Assembly (NCBI RefSeq): GCF_949987515.2
Contig: NC_082687.1
Coordinates: 26,872,132-26,936,131 of the forward strand
Length of the DNA: 64,000 nucleotides
Origin: Delphinus delphis
Lineage: Eukaryota; Chordata; Mammalia; Artiodactyla; Delphinidae
Direction: 5' to 3'
A program made the translations under genes and the position numbers. The notes under the pieces are model-generated. The model saw only the letters and a list, made by a program, of their open reading frames with translations. It searched no databases and had not been told where the DNA came from. Numbering within the stretch: position 1 is the stretch's first letter; each line of letters starts with the position of its first letter. Positions 1-9,775 of this stretch are shown piece after piece.

Positions 1-225
1 ATATGGCAAAAACATCTTTCCTGATAAAGGGAATATGTTCCAATGACCCAACTATGCAGCAATGGATTAATAATATAAGAGATCCATGGATGCATTTTTT
101 AAAACAGTTAAGTTACCATCCCAAACTCAAACTAAAGGAATTTTGTTGTATCAGAAAACACAGAACATATCCGAGGACCCTGGGGAGAGGCAGGGGAGGA
201 CAGAGTCAGTTAAAAGAGGTGGTTC

Positions 226-419
226 GGGCTTCCCTGGTGGTGCAGTGGTTGAGAGTCCGCCTGCCGATGCAGGGGACGCGGGTTCGTGCCCCGGTCCGGG
301 AGGATCCCACATGCCGCGGAGCGGCTGGGCCCGTGAGCCATGGCCGCTGAGCCTGCGTGTCCGGAGCCTGTGCTCCGCAACGGGAGAGGCCACAACAGTG
401 AGAGGCCCCGCGTACCGCA

Positions 420-443
<24 letters not shown>
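226..443 (+). mobile_element. CHR-2-type cetacean SINE
   Basis: tRNA-derived SINE. The head begins GGGCTTCCCTGGTGG, followed by pol III A- and B-box-like motifs, the CHR-2 'gagcggctgggcccgtgagcc' body, and a 23-bp A run followed by a G run. The flanks 'gaggtggttc' (left) and 'gggagtggctc' (right) look like a mutated TSD. Several long open frames cross it on both strands and are shadows of the repeat. Confidence 0.93.
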
Positions 444-451
<8 letters not shown>

Positions 452-1135
452 GAGTGGCTCAATTGCCCCAGGGTGTGGTTTCCCAGGGCCTGCAGGTGGC
501 GCTCCTGCACTCCCACCAGCAATCTGGACCTGACCCCTCACCCCCATCCTCACTGTGGGTCTGGGGAAAGCAGTGTGGGAAAGCTATGCCCCATTCCTTC
601 TGACCTTCCTTCTTCTCATTCTGCAAAGTAAAACTGGTATTCAAGTCTTCCTGATCCACTGATTTAAATAAAATGTGAATTCTGGGGACTGCAGAGTTCC
701 ACATTTTCTTACAGACCAGGGCTAAGTCTTTCACTTCAAAAAAGGAAACGACAAGATTAAATTCCCAAAGTCTGGCTGAGGTAACATTGCGGCATAAATA
801 CATTTTGATCAAAGTTAATCAGGTGAGGTGGGAAGCCGTTTCGGATTCCGTGTGAGGGCAGGGTACCTGGGGCAGGAAGAGACGCGGGGTGAGGACATTC
901 ATAAAGAAGACATGATATTTCCTAGGATGAACTGTTTACTTTCCACTGACTGGGAACAAGTAAAGGCCAGGCTGAATTATTTTTGTCATTCGGGTGCAAA
1001 TACAGGTAACACCATGCACACAACTTCAAGGATGTGTCACTGTGTGTGACACTGCTGGCCGACACACAGGACTACCCCTTTTATTCATTCTTCAAGAACC
1101 CAAGATCCTGGGGCTACTGGGGATCTTTAAAAATC
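444..1135. other. Unassigned intergenic sequence
   Basis: No gene, splice-like structure or repeat family recognised. The open frames here are short and have atypical composition. Confidence 0.5.
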
Positions 1136-1395
1136 ACCCAGGGGGGTGGGAGGGAGGGATAAATTAGGAGGCTGGGATTAATATATACTCACTACTATGT
1201 ATAAAATAGATAACCAACAAGGACCTACTGTATAGCACAGGGAACTCTATTCAATGTTATGTAATAACCTATAAGGGAAAAAGAATATATATAAATATAC
1301 ATGTATATATGTATGACTGAATCACTGTGCTGCACTCCTGAAACGTATACAATATTGTAAATCAACTAATACTTCAATAAAAAAGTTTTTTAAAA
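1136..1395 (+). mobile_element. L1 3' end (cetartiodactyl type), 5'-truncated
   Basis: Resembles the 3' UTR of cetartiodactyl L1: 'tactgtatagcacaggga', 'gaatcactgtgctgcac', 'acaatattgtaaatcaac', then 'acttcaataaa' and an A-rich tail. Only the last 250 bp or so remain and there is no coding sequence. Confidence 0.8.
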
Positions 1396-1753
1396 ACAAA
1401 AAAATTTTTAAATAGAAAATGAAATAAATTAATAAAATGGGGATTTTTAAAAAGTAAATAAAAAGTAAAAATCACCTAGTTTTCAAAAGAAGAGAGCAAA
1501 TTCCCAAAAGGTGAAATGAATTGCTGAAGACCAAATCTCTAGTTAGTAACTAGAATAAAGTTGTTGCAATCTTGATTTTATTTTGCTTGTAGTCTCTCTG
1601 TGCTAATTTCAATGTTAAGAGCCTTTACACATATACTAAATAGGGTTTACCTACATAAGGTAGCTGCTCTATATCTCTTTTTATTTGGGATATTGTCGTC
1701 ATCGCAGTTTCTTTATAAAAGCTGTACCATGACACTAAAGAATTAATGGTGGG

Positions 1754-1960
1754 GCTTCCCTGGTGGCGCAGTGGTTGAGAGTCCGCCTGCCAATGCAGGG
1801 GACACGGGTTTGTGCCCCGGTCCGGGAGGATCCCACATGCCGCGGAGCGGCTGGGCCCGTGAGCCATGGCCGCTGAGCCTGCGCGTCCGGAGCCTGTGCT
1901 CTGCAACAGGAGAGGCCACAACAGTGAGAGGACTGAGTACCTCAAAAAAAAAAAAAAAAA
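1754..1960 (+). mobile_element. CHR-2-type SINE with perfect 17-bp TSD
   Basis: Complete CHR-2 copy (gcttccctggtggcgcagtg ... ctcaaaa). The target sequence aaagaattaatggtggg occurs at 1737-1753 and again at 1959-1975, including A-tail bases. A perfect TSD and nearly pure A tail indicate a recent insertion. Confidence 0.96.
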
Positions 1961-1989
1961 AGAATTAATGGTGGGTATAAAAGAGTGAC

Positions 1990-2599
1990 TTAGATGGTTA
2001 ATTTTATATGTCAACTTGACTCGACTATAGGGTGCCCAGATATTTGGTCAAACATTATTCTGGGGGTTTCTGTGGGAGTTTTTTGGATAAGATTAACATT
2101 TAAATCAGTAGACTGAAGGAAGTACATTGTCCTCCCTCATGTGGTTGTCCCTAGTGTGGGTGGGCCTCATTCAATCAGTTGAAGGCTTGAAAAGAACAAA
2201 AAGGCTGACCGTCTCCCAATTAAGAAAAGAATTCCTGCCCGACAGCCTTTGAACTGGGACAACAGCTTTTTTCCTGTCTTTAGGCTTTAATGGAGACATC
2301 AGCCCTTCCTGGGTCTCCAGCCTGCCAGCCTTCAGGCTAGAACTACACCACTGGTTCTCCTGGTTCTTAGACCTTCAGACTCAGACTGGAACCTACACCA
2401 TCAGCTCTCCTGGGCCTCCACCTTGTCGACGCACCCTGTAGATCTTGGGACTGTCAGCTTCCATAAACATGCGAGCCAATTCTTTATAATAAATAGAGAG
2501 AGAGAGAGAGAAAGGGAGGGAGGAATGGAGGAAAGGAAGGGAGGGAGGGAGGGAGGGAAGAAAGAAAGATTCTGTTTCTCTGGAGAATCCTGACTAATA
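1990..2599 (+). mobile_element. Fossil LTR-like repeat
   Basis: Begins near 'gatggttaattttatatgtc' and ends '...ctgactaata'. It has an AATAAA-like signal near 2488 and an internal pair of 'ctggttctcctggttctta/ctctcctgggcctcca' repeats. This is a common placental LTR-type repeat whose exact family name I do not assign. The same family lies in the opposite orientation at 8842-9258. Near its 3' end a purine-rich simple repeat has expanded. Confidence 0.65.
2492..2572. repeat. GA/GGGA purine-rich simple repeat
   Basis: About 80 bp of (GA)n and (GGGA)n/(GAAA)n tract without T on this strand, inside the LTR-like repeat. Confidence 0.9.
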
Positions 2600-3490
2600 A
2601 GTGAGCTTTCCTAATGTTCAGACGTTGTGTCTCTCAGGTGCCTCAAAATACACTTTCAAGGTGATTTTACAAGCTTTTGCACAGCTTCCATATAGACCAT
2701 TTGGTACCACCACCATAGTTCAGATACATTAATGGACAAAGGGGCAGAATGAGTATGAACCCCCAGACATCACTGCTAAAATGAGTACTGTAATATTCTG
2801 GCTGTCTTACGTTGATTAGCTGGGAAATTTGGAGGTTAAGGTCCTGGACTGGTAAAATTCTATTACTAGATCAGAAGCCCTCTGGGAAAGCAGGTCAGCT
2901 TGTGGGTAGCTGGCCAAGGAAAGGGAAAAGAAAGAAAAGCCTGATTTAAAAAAATAGCCTATTGGTGCCTATTGTATGCCATGCACTTTGCAATCATTCA
3001 TTCATCCAGCAGATATTACTGAGCACCTTTTTATGTGCCAGACATCGTTCAAGGTGCTGGGGATAGAGCCGTGTAAACACAGACTTGTTTTCCTGCTCTC
3101 GTGGATCTTACAGTTTAGAGAAGGGAGACAGACAAGTAACAAATGTGACTGAGAAAAAGAAAGCCAAAAGAAGGGATAGGTAGTACTAGGTGGAAGGAAT
3201 TATAATTTTTGAAATTTTCAATAGGGTTGTCAGAGAAAGCATTCCTGTAGCCAAGATGACATTTGAGAACAGAGCTGAATGAAGAGGTGAGGAAACAAGT
3301 CATGTGGGGAGATATATGGAATCAGCATGCACAAAGGGCCTGAGGCAGGTGGGTGTTTGTATGCTCAAAAAACATCAAGGAAGCCAGTAGGGCTGGAGCA
3401 GAGCTAGCAAGGGAAGAGCAGCAGTAGATAAGGTCACTGAAACAGCAATTAACCAGATCATGTAGAGTCTTAGGTATCTGTGAGACAGAT
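2600..3490 (+). repeat. Ancient mammalian interspersed repeat, degraded
   Basis: From about 2985, phrases such as 'gagcacctttttatgtgccagacatc', 'ggtgctggggatagag', 'gtgaggaaacaag' and 'gggcctgaggcagg' match a well-known mammal-wide repeat. Copies of the same kind lie at about 41265-42200 and 48300-49500. The first 380 bp are unassigned. I do not name the family. Confidence 0.5.
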
Positions 3491-3499
3491 AGTACTAGT

Positions 3500-3645
3500 G
3501 GTGTAAATGAGATAACTGGAATTCAGAGTGGTTTGTGAATTTCCTACAATAATTTAGCTAGTGAATGGTGGAGCCCAGCATGGACCCAAGGTACATCTGG
3601 GTCTAACACCCTTGCTCTTTCCACTTCATTGTATTATCTTTCTCC
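3500..3645 (-). repeat. MIR-like SINE fossil
   Basis: Read on the minus strand this is MIR-like: 'gagcaagggtgttagaccc', a 'caccattcactagct' core, then 'cagttatctcattta'. It is strongly diverged and very old. Confidence 0.5.
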
Positions 3646-3711
3646 AGAAAAAGCTTAGAGCCTCTCCAATTGTTTTGTGTATCCCTAGTATAGTAATTGC
3701 AATAAATATTT

Positions 3712-4181
3712 ACCTTTTTTTTACTATCCAACATATCACATATCCTTCCTGTTTGGAGAGAAATCCCCACTTGTGAGCCTCGGCTTGCCAGAGTGAAACC
3801 AAATGACCAGATATTCCTTCTCCCTCGCCCGTGGCAGCAGGAGTGAGAGTGTGGGACCTGGGCCAACTTGATGCCCCTGCCCTAGACTTTAACTCCTGAG
3901 GGGTAGTCCAATATGGGTCGTCTAGCAATGCTGGTGGCAAGCGTCCGTCAGCGGCAGTGGCGGCGGCAGCATCCTGATCCAAAGCGCCTGCAGCAGGACC
4001 TTGGCTGGAGCGCTGACTCCTCCCATTTTACCAGCTTGGTTTCATCACTGCTAACAATTTTGTGAGCCGAAAGAGATGAAGGAGCATCTTTTTCAGCTCC
4101 CATTATACATTTCTGTTGGGAGAAATTATGCAAGACTTTGGACTGGAAAAAATAAGTAAGATTATTGTGTGTCCTGTTCAT
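3712..4181 (-). other. Unidentified CpG-rich, coding-like segment (possible retrocopy or exon fragment)
   Basis: On the minus strand two open stretches overlap in different frames. One runs 4181-3948 (77 codons, containing MGAEKDAPSSLSAHKIVSSD). The other runs 3982-3710 (90 codons, beginning MDQDAAAATAADGRLPPALL). A single frameshift near 4010-3985 would join them. The middle (about 3930-4020) is GC- and CpG-rich (gcggcagtggcggcggcagc), unlike the surrounding AT-rich DNA. Read in the minus sense it ends in a short A run (3714-3721 as T on +), as a processed transcript copy would. A cttattttttccag stretch precedes the first block and resembles a splice acceptor. I do not recognise the protein, and chance remains possible. 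No frame is claimed to be translated. Confidence 0.25.
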
Positions 4182-4349
4182 TGTACCTTTCCTGATTATA
4201 TCTGCCCTTTACTGTTTCTGAGCTATACAACTCTATAATTTGTAGAAAGCTGAAAACAATACAAACGATTCTTGTCCACACAAATGCAAATTAGTTGTGT
4301 CAGACAGAAGCAATTGATTATTGCCTGTGGATAGATCCGTATTACATGT

Positions 4350-4640
4350 GTTTGTTAATGTTAAAATTCATTTCAGCATTCCTTATGTTGCTGTGTAAGT
4401 GTGTGGTACTTTGAATTCTCCTTTCAACCAGTTGTAACTTCTTATCAAGTTCCCTGAATAATTAATGAGTTCAATAAAATCTGTGCCATGTTGCATTTAT
4501 TTGTTAATTCATTTCAGCATTCCTTACCCGCCTATGTATATGTGTGTTACTTTGAATTCTTTCAGCCTATAACATCCTACTGGTTCCCTCAACAACTGAT
4601 GAGTTAAAATCTATAATGCATGTTCATCTTACATTTGTAT
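4350..4640. repeat. Diverged tandem duplication, about 150-bp unit
   Basis: Unit 1 (about 4350-4499) and unit 2 (about 4500-4640) share tttgttaa, attcatttcagcattcctta, actttgaattct, gttccct and gatgagtt-type blocks in the same order, with many substitutions. Neither contains a gene. Confidence 0.7.
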
Positions 4641-5100
4641 CAGAGGCATGATTTTGCCACTTAAAAATACTATTCTCTAACAATAGTGAACAGGAAATCA
4701 CATCACTGTCCTGTCTTTAGCTCAGAGCTCTCCCCCACCCGTGACCTCTGCCCTCTGCACACAGCCATGTACTTCATGGGGCAGGAGACCCAGGTGCTGG
4801 TTTTAGCTCAGACCTTAACCAATTCATTAATTCATATAGCCTCCCTGGACTTCAGTTCCCTCATCTTTGAAATAAAGAGAATGGATCCAGTATTTCTGAA
4901 GAGCCAATTCAGCTCTAATTCCTTCTGACTGCGTTACATATCTTTATGTTTTCTCCCCACTATCCTTGGTGAGTTTCTCACCCCTTTACCCAGGTTCTGC
5001 TGTATTTATTTCACTTTCCACCACAGCATTCCCTGTTTTCCTTCTCTTACTTTCTCAAGGCACAATTCCCCTGTATTCAGCTTCGTGTCTCCCCACATCC
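4641..5100. other. Unassigned intergenic sequence
   Basis: No recognisable gene or repeat. Contains weak MIR-like text ('ttcagttccctcatctttga', about 4852-4871). Confidence 0.4.

Positions 5101-5101
<1 letters not shown>

Positions 5102-5138
<37 letters not shown>
5102..5138. repeat. (CA)n microsatellite
   Basis: About 18 uninterrupted CA dinucleotides, a likely polymorphic length marker. It produces histidine/threonine-rich open frames that are artefacts. Confidence 0.97.
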
Positions 5139-5140
<2 letters not shown>

Positions 5141-6494
5141 GTGCAGACCCCTTTATGGGAACCAAAAGACTACAACAAACCTGTACTTATTACAGGATTA
5201 CACGGTAGAAACAAATCATTTCCACTCTGCTTTGCCTTTAAGCCCCCCCAAAGAAAGTACCTCAAAACAAAAAAAACAAGTACTTCACCAAAAAACAAAC
5301 CAGTTGAACAAACAAACCACTTGGATCTTACTGTTCAGTTTAACCCAGAGCTAGATGAATAATAGCACAAGTAATGAGCTTTTTTTTTCTTCTCTACCAT
5401 TTCCCTTGCTCAGCTGGGTCAGGAGAATGCACATTCTGAGGATCTCTTTGTAGCAGATGACTGACTGCTCAGGCCTGAAATGGCAAAGACTCAGGAGTTC
5501 CTGATCCTTTTCCTGCATTTCACAGAACAGAACAAGAGTCCTCAAGGTCAACCACCCTCAGGGAATCTGCTCTTACAAAATGCTTTCCTGTATATTTTTC
5601 TACCAAGTTCAGTTAAGAATTCAGATGGTATCTTTTCTATCTAAAGAAAAGACCGGGGGGAAAACCAAATTTGATTCTCCCAAGAGTTGTTTCTAACATT
5701 TAATTGCAGGCCAGTGTGATGTGATGTCTAAGATTTCTCACAGCTCATAAAATATCGGGATGTTTGAAGGTTGGAGAAATTGTGCCAAACAAAGAAGGCG
5801 AGAGGGACTTCCAGGCCAAGGAAACGCATATGCAAAGCACAGACTCTTCAAAGACCCCACTTTTCTTGGCAGGGGGAGTAAGTAGTTCAGTGTGGCTGCA
5901 GCAAGGGGCTGTGTAGGGTGGAGGAGGGAGAAAGGAAGGGGATTCTGAGGAGGTAGGTCTGCAGAGATAAGTGAGAGCCGGACTGCAAGGGCCAAACTGC
6001 CCCCGCACCACGAGGGAGCTCACAAAAGGAGGCCTCCCTCAGATTGGCCTCTTTATAATCCAACAAAACATGGAGATGTGACTTAGGAAACTTCCCCTTT
6101 GAGGTACTCATTCACACTAAGAGCGTTTCCCCACACACAACACCAAGAAGTCACTGGACCCTCGTGTTTGCCGAAAAGCACAACTATGGAAAATGGATGC
6201 CTATTTGGGAGTTGTTGCTCTTCTCCATGCAAACATATGGGGGTGATGATCTTTCTCTCCCCACGCCCCACCCTCTCTCCAGTATTAAGAAGTCATTGAG
6301 CAACCATCAATAGAAGTAAACAAGCATAGTTGCAGTAACTCCAAATACTTTATGGTACATTCATGACTCAGGAATGTGGGTCAAAGCACATGATGGTTCT
6401 TCGTCAGGGAATTTCAAATACATATTCACTTTGATTTTGGTCTCTTGCGGGACATATGGACAGGTGATGCTTCAGTCGCCTTATTTCCTGGCTA
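5139..6494. other. Unassigned intergenic sequence
   Basis: No gene or confident repeat seen. Open frames up to about 90 codons occur on the minus strand between 5738 and 6271 but overlap each other in several frames and lack family signatures. Confidence 0.4.
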
Positions 6495-6498
6495 GCAC

Positions 6499-7071
6499 TG
6501 AAACCGAGCAGGACTCTGTGGGCCTCCTGGGCATAGAAGCCTTTCTGTGTCTCCCATTCCTTGTTTCCAGGGAACAGACCCCCCACTTCATGACCTTCCT
6601 TGAGTTCCAAAAGGGCAGATTAGAACAGTTGCTAATCAGGGAAGGGAGGGGGCAGAGACAAGGGAGGAGCAGACAAGAAACAACAGTGCAAGGGATATAC
6701 ATAACAATATCTTTAAGCTCTTTACAGAAATAAAACCCCCAACAAAGGGAAGATGTCAGCATTCTTCATTCCAGAGGAGACCACCTGAGGCCAGATGAAA
6801 GGAAACAGAGAAGCTCATCAAGCGATTACCTGAGACCAGATTAAAGGAGTGCAGGCCCTGTGCACACCCTGACCTTATCAGCAACCCCGCCCTTGAACTA
6901 TTGCTATAAAACTCTTCACCAACTCCTCCCGGGTTGAGACACACAATTTTGAGAGGCACAAGCCCACTGTGCCTGGCAAAGCAATAAAGCCATTCTTTTC
7001 TACTTTACCCAAAACTCTGTCTCTGAGATTCAATTTGGCACCGGTGCACAGAGGCCAAGTTTTCAGCATCA
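6499..7071 (+). mobile_element. Solo retroviral LTR, copy 1
   Basis: Starts TGAAACCGAGCAGGACTC and ends ...CAGCATCA. It is flanked by the 4-bp duplication GCAC (6495-6498 and 7072-7075), as expected of gammaretrovirus-like (ERV1) integration. LTR landmarks are visible: a promoter element gctataaaactc (about 6903) and a polyadenylation signal aataaag (about 6983), followed by an R/U5-like tail 'aaaactctgtctctgag'. No internal gag, pol or env sequence adjoins it, so it is a solo LTR. A closely related copy lies at 20773-21534. Confidence 0.85.
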
Positions 7072-7298
7072 GCACTGGGCTCTCTGCTGGGGCGTGCCTC
7101 TCTGTGCCCGCTGAACTTATGAGGAGGAGGGGATTGGTAAGAAGGACTGCCATTTTGATAAACTCACACAGTTGCCTGAATCTATGATCTCCTGCTCCAA
7201 GGTACAACCAGCCTGGAATAAAACAAGAGAGCAGATCTGCCTTCAGTATACTCCCACCTCATTCCTGTCCTGTCTCTTCCCCACTGAGACTCACCACG

Positions 7299-7706
7299 TG
7301 TCTTAAGCAGCTCAGGCTGTCATAACTAAATACCACAGACTGGATGGCTTAACCTTCTCACAGTTCTGGAGGCTGGAAAACCAAGATGAAGGTGCCAGCA
7401 GGGTCAGTGTCTGGTGAGAGTTCTCTCTCCTTAGGTTGCAGACAGCTGCCTCTGCTGCATCCTCATATGGCCTTTCCTCTGTGCTTGCCCAGAGAGAGAG
7501 ATATTCTCTCTGTCTTTCTTTCTTTCTCTCTCTCTCCCCTCCCCCTTCTCCTTCTTATAATGGCACTAATCCCATAATGAAGGCCCCACCCTCGTGACTT
7601 TATCTAACTTCAACTGTCTCCCAGTGGCCCCATCTCCAAATACCATCACATTGGAGGTTAAAGCTTTAACATGTGAATGTGGGGGACAAACATTTAGTCC
7701 ATAACA
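7299..7706 (-). mobile_element. MLT1-type LTR (MaLR)
   Basis: Reverse orientation of an MLT1-like LTR: 'ctgtcataactaaatacc', 'acagttctggaggctgg', 'ccccatctccaaatacc', and ends '...tttagtccataaca'. Carries a CT-rich simple tract near 7512-7555. It is continuous with MaLR internal sequence to the right, so it would be the 3' LTR of an antisense MaLR element. Confidence 0.8.
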
Positions 7707-8832
7707 TTCTGCCCCTGGCTCCCACCCCCAAATTCATGTCCTTCTCACATGCAAAATACCTTCATTCCATCCCAATAGCCCTATAAGTCCTAACTCATTC
7801 CAGCATCAACTCTAAATTCCAGAGGCTCATTTAAACATCATCTAAATCAGATGCAGGTGAAACTTGAGAGATCATTCGTCCTGATGCAAAATTCCTCTTC
7901 AGCTGTGAACCTATGAAAACAGACACGTTATGTGCTTCCGATATATAATGGTAGGACAAGCATAGGACAGAATTCCCATTCTAGGAGGGAGAAATAGGAA
8001 AAAAGGAAAGGGTGGCAGGTCCTAAGCAAGTCCAAAACCTAGCAAGGCAAACTCCATCAGATATTAAGGCTTGAGAAAAATCCTTTTTGGTTTGGTGCTC
8101 TGTCTTCAGAACCTACTAGGGCAGGGGTCCCTGGGAGTGGAAGCAGCAGTCCTCATGAACTCAGAATCTAATTTGGTGTCCTTTTCCCTTTCCTTCAGGA
8201 AGAGCACAAGCTCACAGCCAGATAGGTCTATGTCCCTGTCTTGTAGGATCCAAGAAGGCCAAGAGCCTTCCTTCACTCTGTGCCCTTCAGTTCAAACTGA
8301 CAGTGTTTCGCTCCTATAATCCCATAAACTTTTATCGATTGAGTGACAGTGCAGCCACGCCCTTAGTCTTCTCTTCAGAACATGCTTTCTCACTTTTTTT
8401 AATATGGACAGGATGAGAATTTTCCAAATCTTCAAGTTCTGGTTCCTTTTTGCTTAACAATTTCCTCTTCAGTTCCCCTCTCTTCTCTCATTCCTCAGTC
8501 AGAAGGAATCAAGACACTCCTTCAACACTTTGCTTAGAAATCTCCTCAGTTAAATATCCAGTTTTATCATTCATAAATTCTACCTTCCACAGAACACTAG
8601 AACACAGCTCAGTCAAGTTCTTTGCCACTTTATAGCAGAGATCACCTTCCCTCCAATTTCCAATAATGTGTTCTTCACTTCCATCTGAGACTTCACCAGA
8701 ACTGCCCTTAATGTCCATATTTCTAGTGTGCACTTCAAAACTCTTCCAGCCTCTTGCCCATCACCCAGTTCCAAAGCTGCTTCCACATTTTTAGGTATTT
8801 CTTACAGCAACACCCCACTTCTCAGTACCCAA
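7707..8832 (-). mobile_element. MaLR internal region
   Basis: Follows the LTR directly with 'ttctgcccctggctccca', 'tcatgtccttctcacatgc', 'aactcattccagcatcaact', and later 'ttgcttagaaatctcctc' and 'acccagttccaaagctgctt'. I recognise this order from non-coding internal sequences of THE1/MST/MLT1 elements in reverse. The 82- and 74-codon open frames here belong to the repeat and are not genes. Confidence 0.72.
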
Positions 8833-8841
8833 ATCTCTCTT

Positions 8842-9258
8842 ACTCTGGGTTCTCCAGAGAAGCAGAACAAATATATAAAGAGATTTATTATAAGGCACTG
8901 CCTTACACAATTATGGAGGCTGACGAGTCTCAAGATCTACAGTCAGCAAACTGGAGACCCAGGAAAGCCAACAGAGTCCAAGTCCAAAGGCAGGAGAAGA
9001 CTCATGTTCCAGCTCAAAGGCAGTCATGCAGAGAGAAAGAATTCTTTCCTACTCAGACTTTTTATTCTATTCAGGCCTTCAGTGGATTGGATGAGGCCAT
9101 TCACACTGAGGAGGGCAATCTGCTTTACTCAGCCTACTGATGCAAATCTTAAGCTCATTCAGAAACATCCTCACAGACATGCCCCCAAATTATGTTTAAC
9201 CAAATACCTGGGCACCCCATGGTCTGGTCACATTGACACATAAAATTAACCATCACAC
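8842..9258 (-). mobile_element. Fossil LTR-like repeat (same family as 1990-2599)
   Basis: Reverse copy: 'gggttctccagagaagcag', 'agatttattataaggcac', 'attggatgaggccattcaca', and ends 'cacataaaattaaccatcac'. It abuts the MaLR internal region where the second MaLR LTR would be expected, but it is a different LTR family from the one at 7299-7706. Confidence 0.65.
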
Positions 9259-9479
9259 CAGGTCAATCTGCCTTGACCTGCTTTCCTGTTTTTTCCTCAC
9301 ATGTCTAACCCTAATCTCACCTGTTCACCACAATTTTCTGATTTTGTCCAATAATCAGAATCTTTCTAAGAGACTGCTTGATTGCTCTAAAAATTACTGC
9401 TAAGATATTGGTAAGTGCAAATGACTTAACAATTATTCTCACTACTGCATTTAACCTGCACTTTACTTAAGGAAGAAAA

Positions 9480-9775
9480 AATTTGTATTTTGGTAAGATA
9501 CATATAGCATAAAATTTACCATTTTAACCGTTTAAAAATGTACAGTTCAGTAGGATTAAGGACCTCCACAATGTTGCACAACCATTACCACTATCTAGCG
9601 CCAGAATTTTTTCAACACCTCAGAAGGAAACCCCATACCCGTTAAGCAGTCACTCCCCACTCCCCCTCCCCCAGCCCCTGGCAACCGTCTCCAGGGATTT
9701 GCCGATTCTCTTATTTCCTATAAATGGAACCATACACTATGTGGCATTTGGTATCTGGCTTCCTTCACGTAACTA
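9480..9775 (-). mobile_element. Old L1 3' end fragment
   Basis: Antisense L1 3' UTR text: 'gcataaaatttaccattt', 'ttgcacaaccattaccac', 'ccctggcaaccgtctcc', 'tataaatggaaccataca'. Typical of L1M-class fossils. No coding sequence. Confidence 0.75.

Noticed and set aside
86..631. A 181-codon frame at the left edge and its minus-strand partners
   Set aside because: Runs through a CHR-2 SINE including its poly(A) tail (a poly-lysine run). Not a gene.
5085..5354. Histidine/threonine repeat frames
   Set aside because: Produced by the (CA)n microsatellite.
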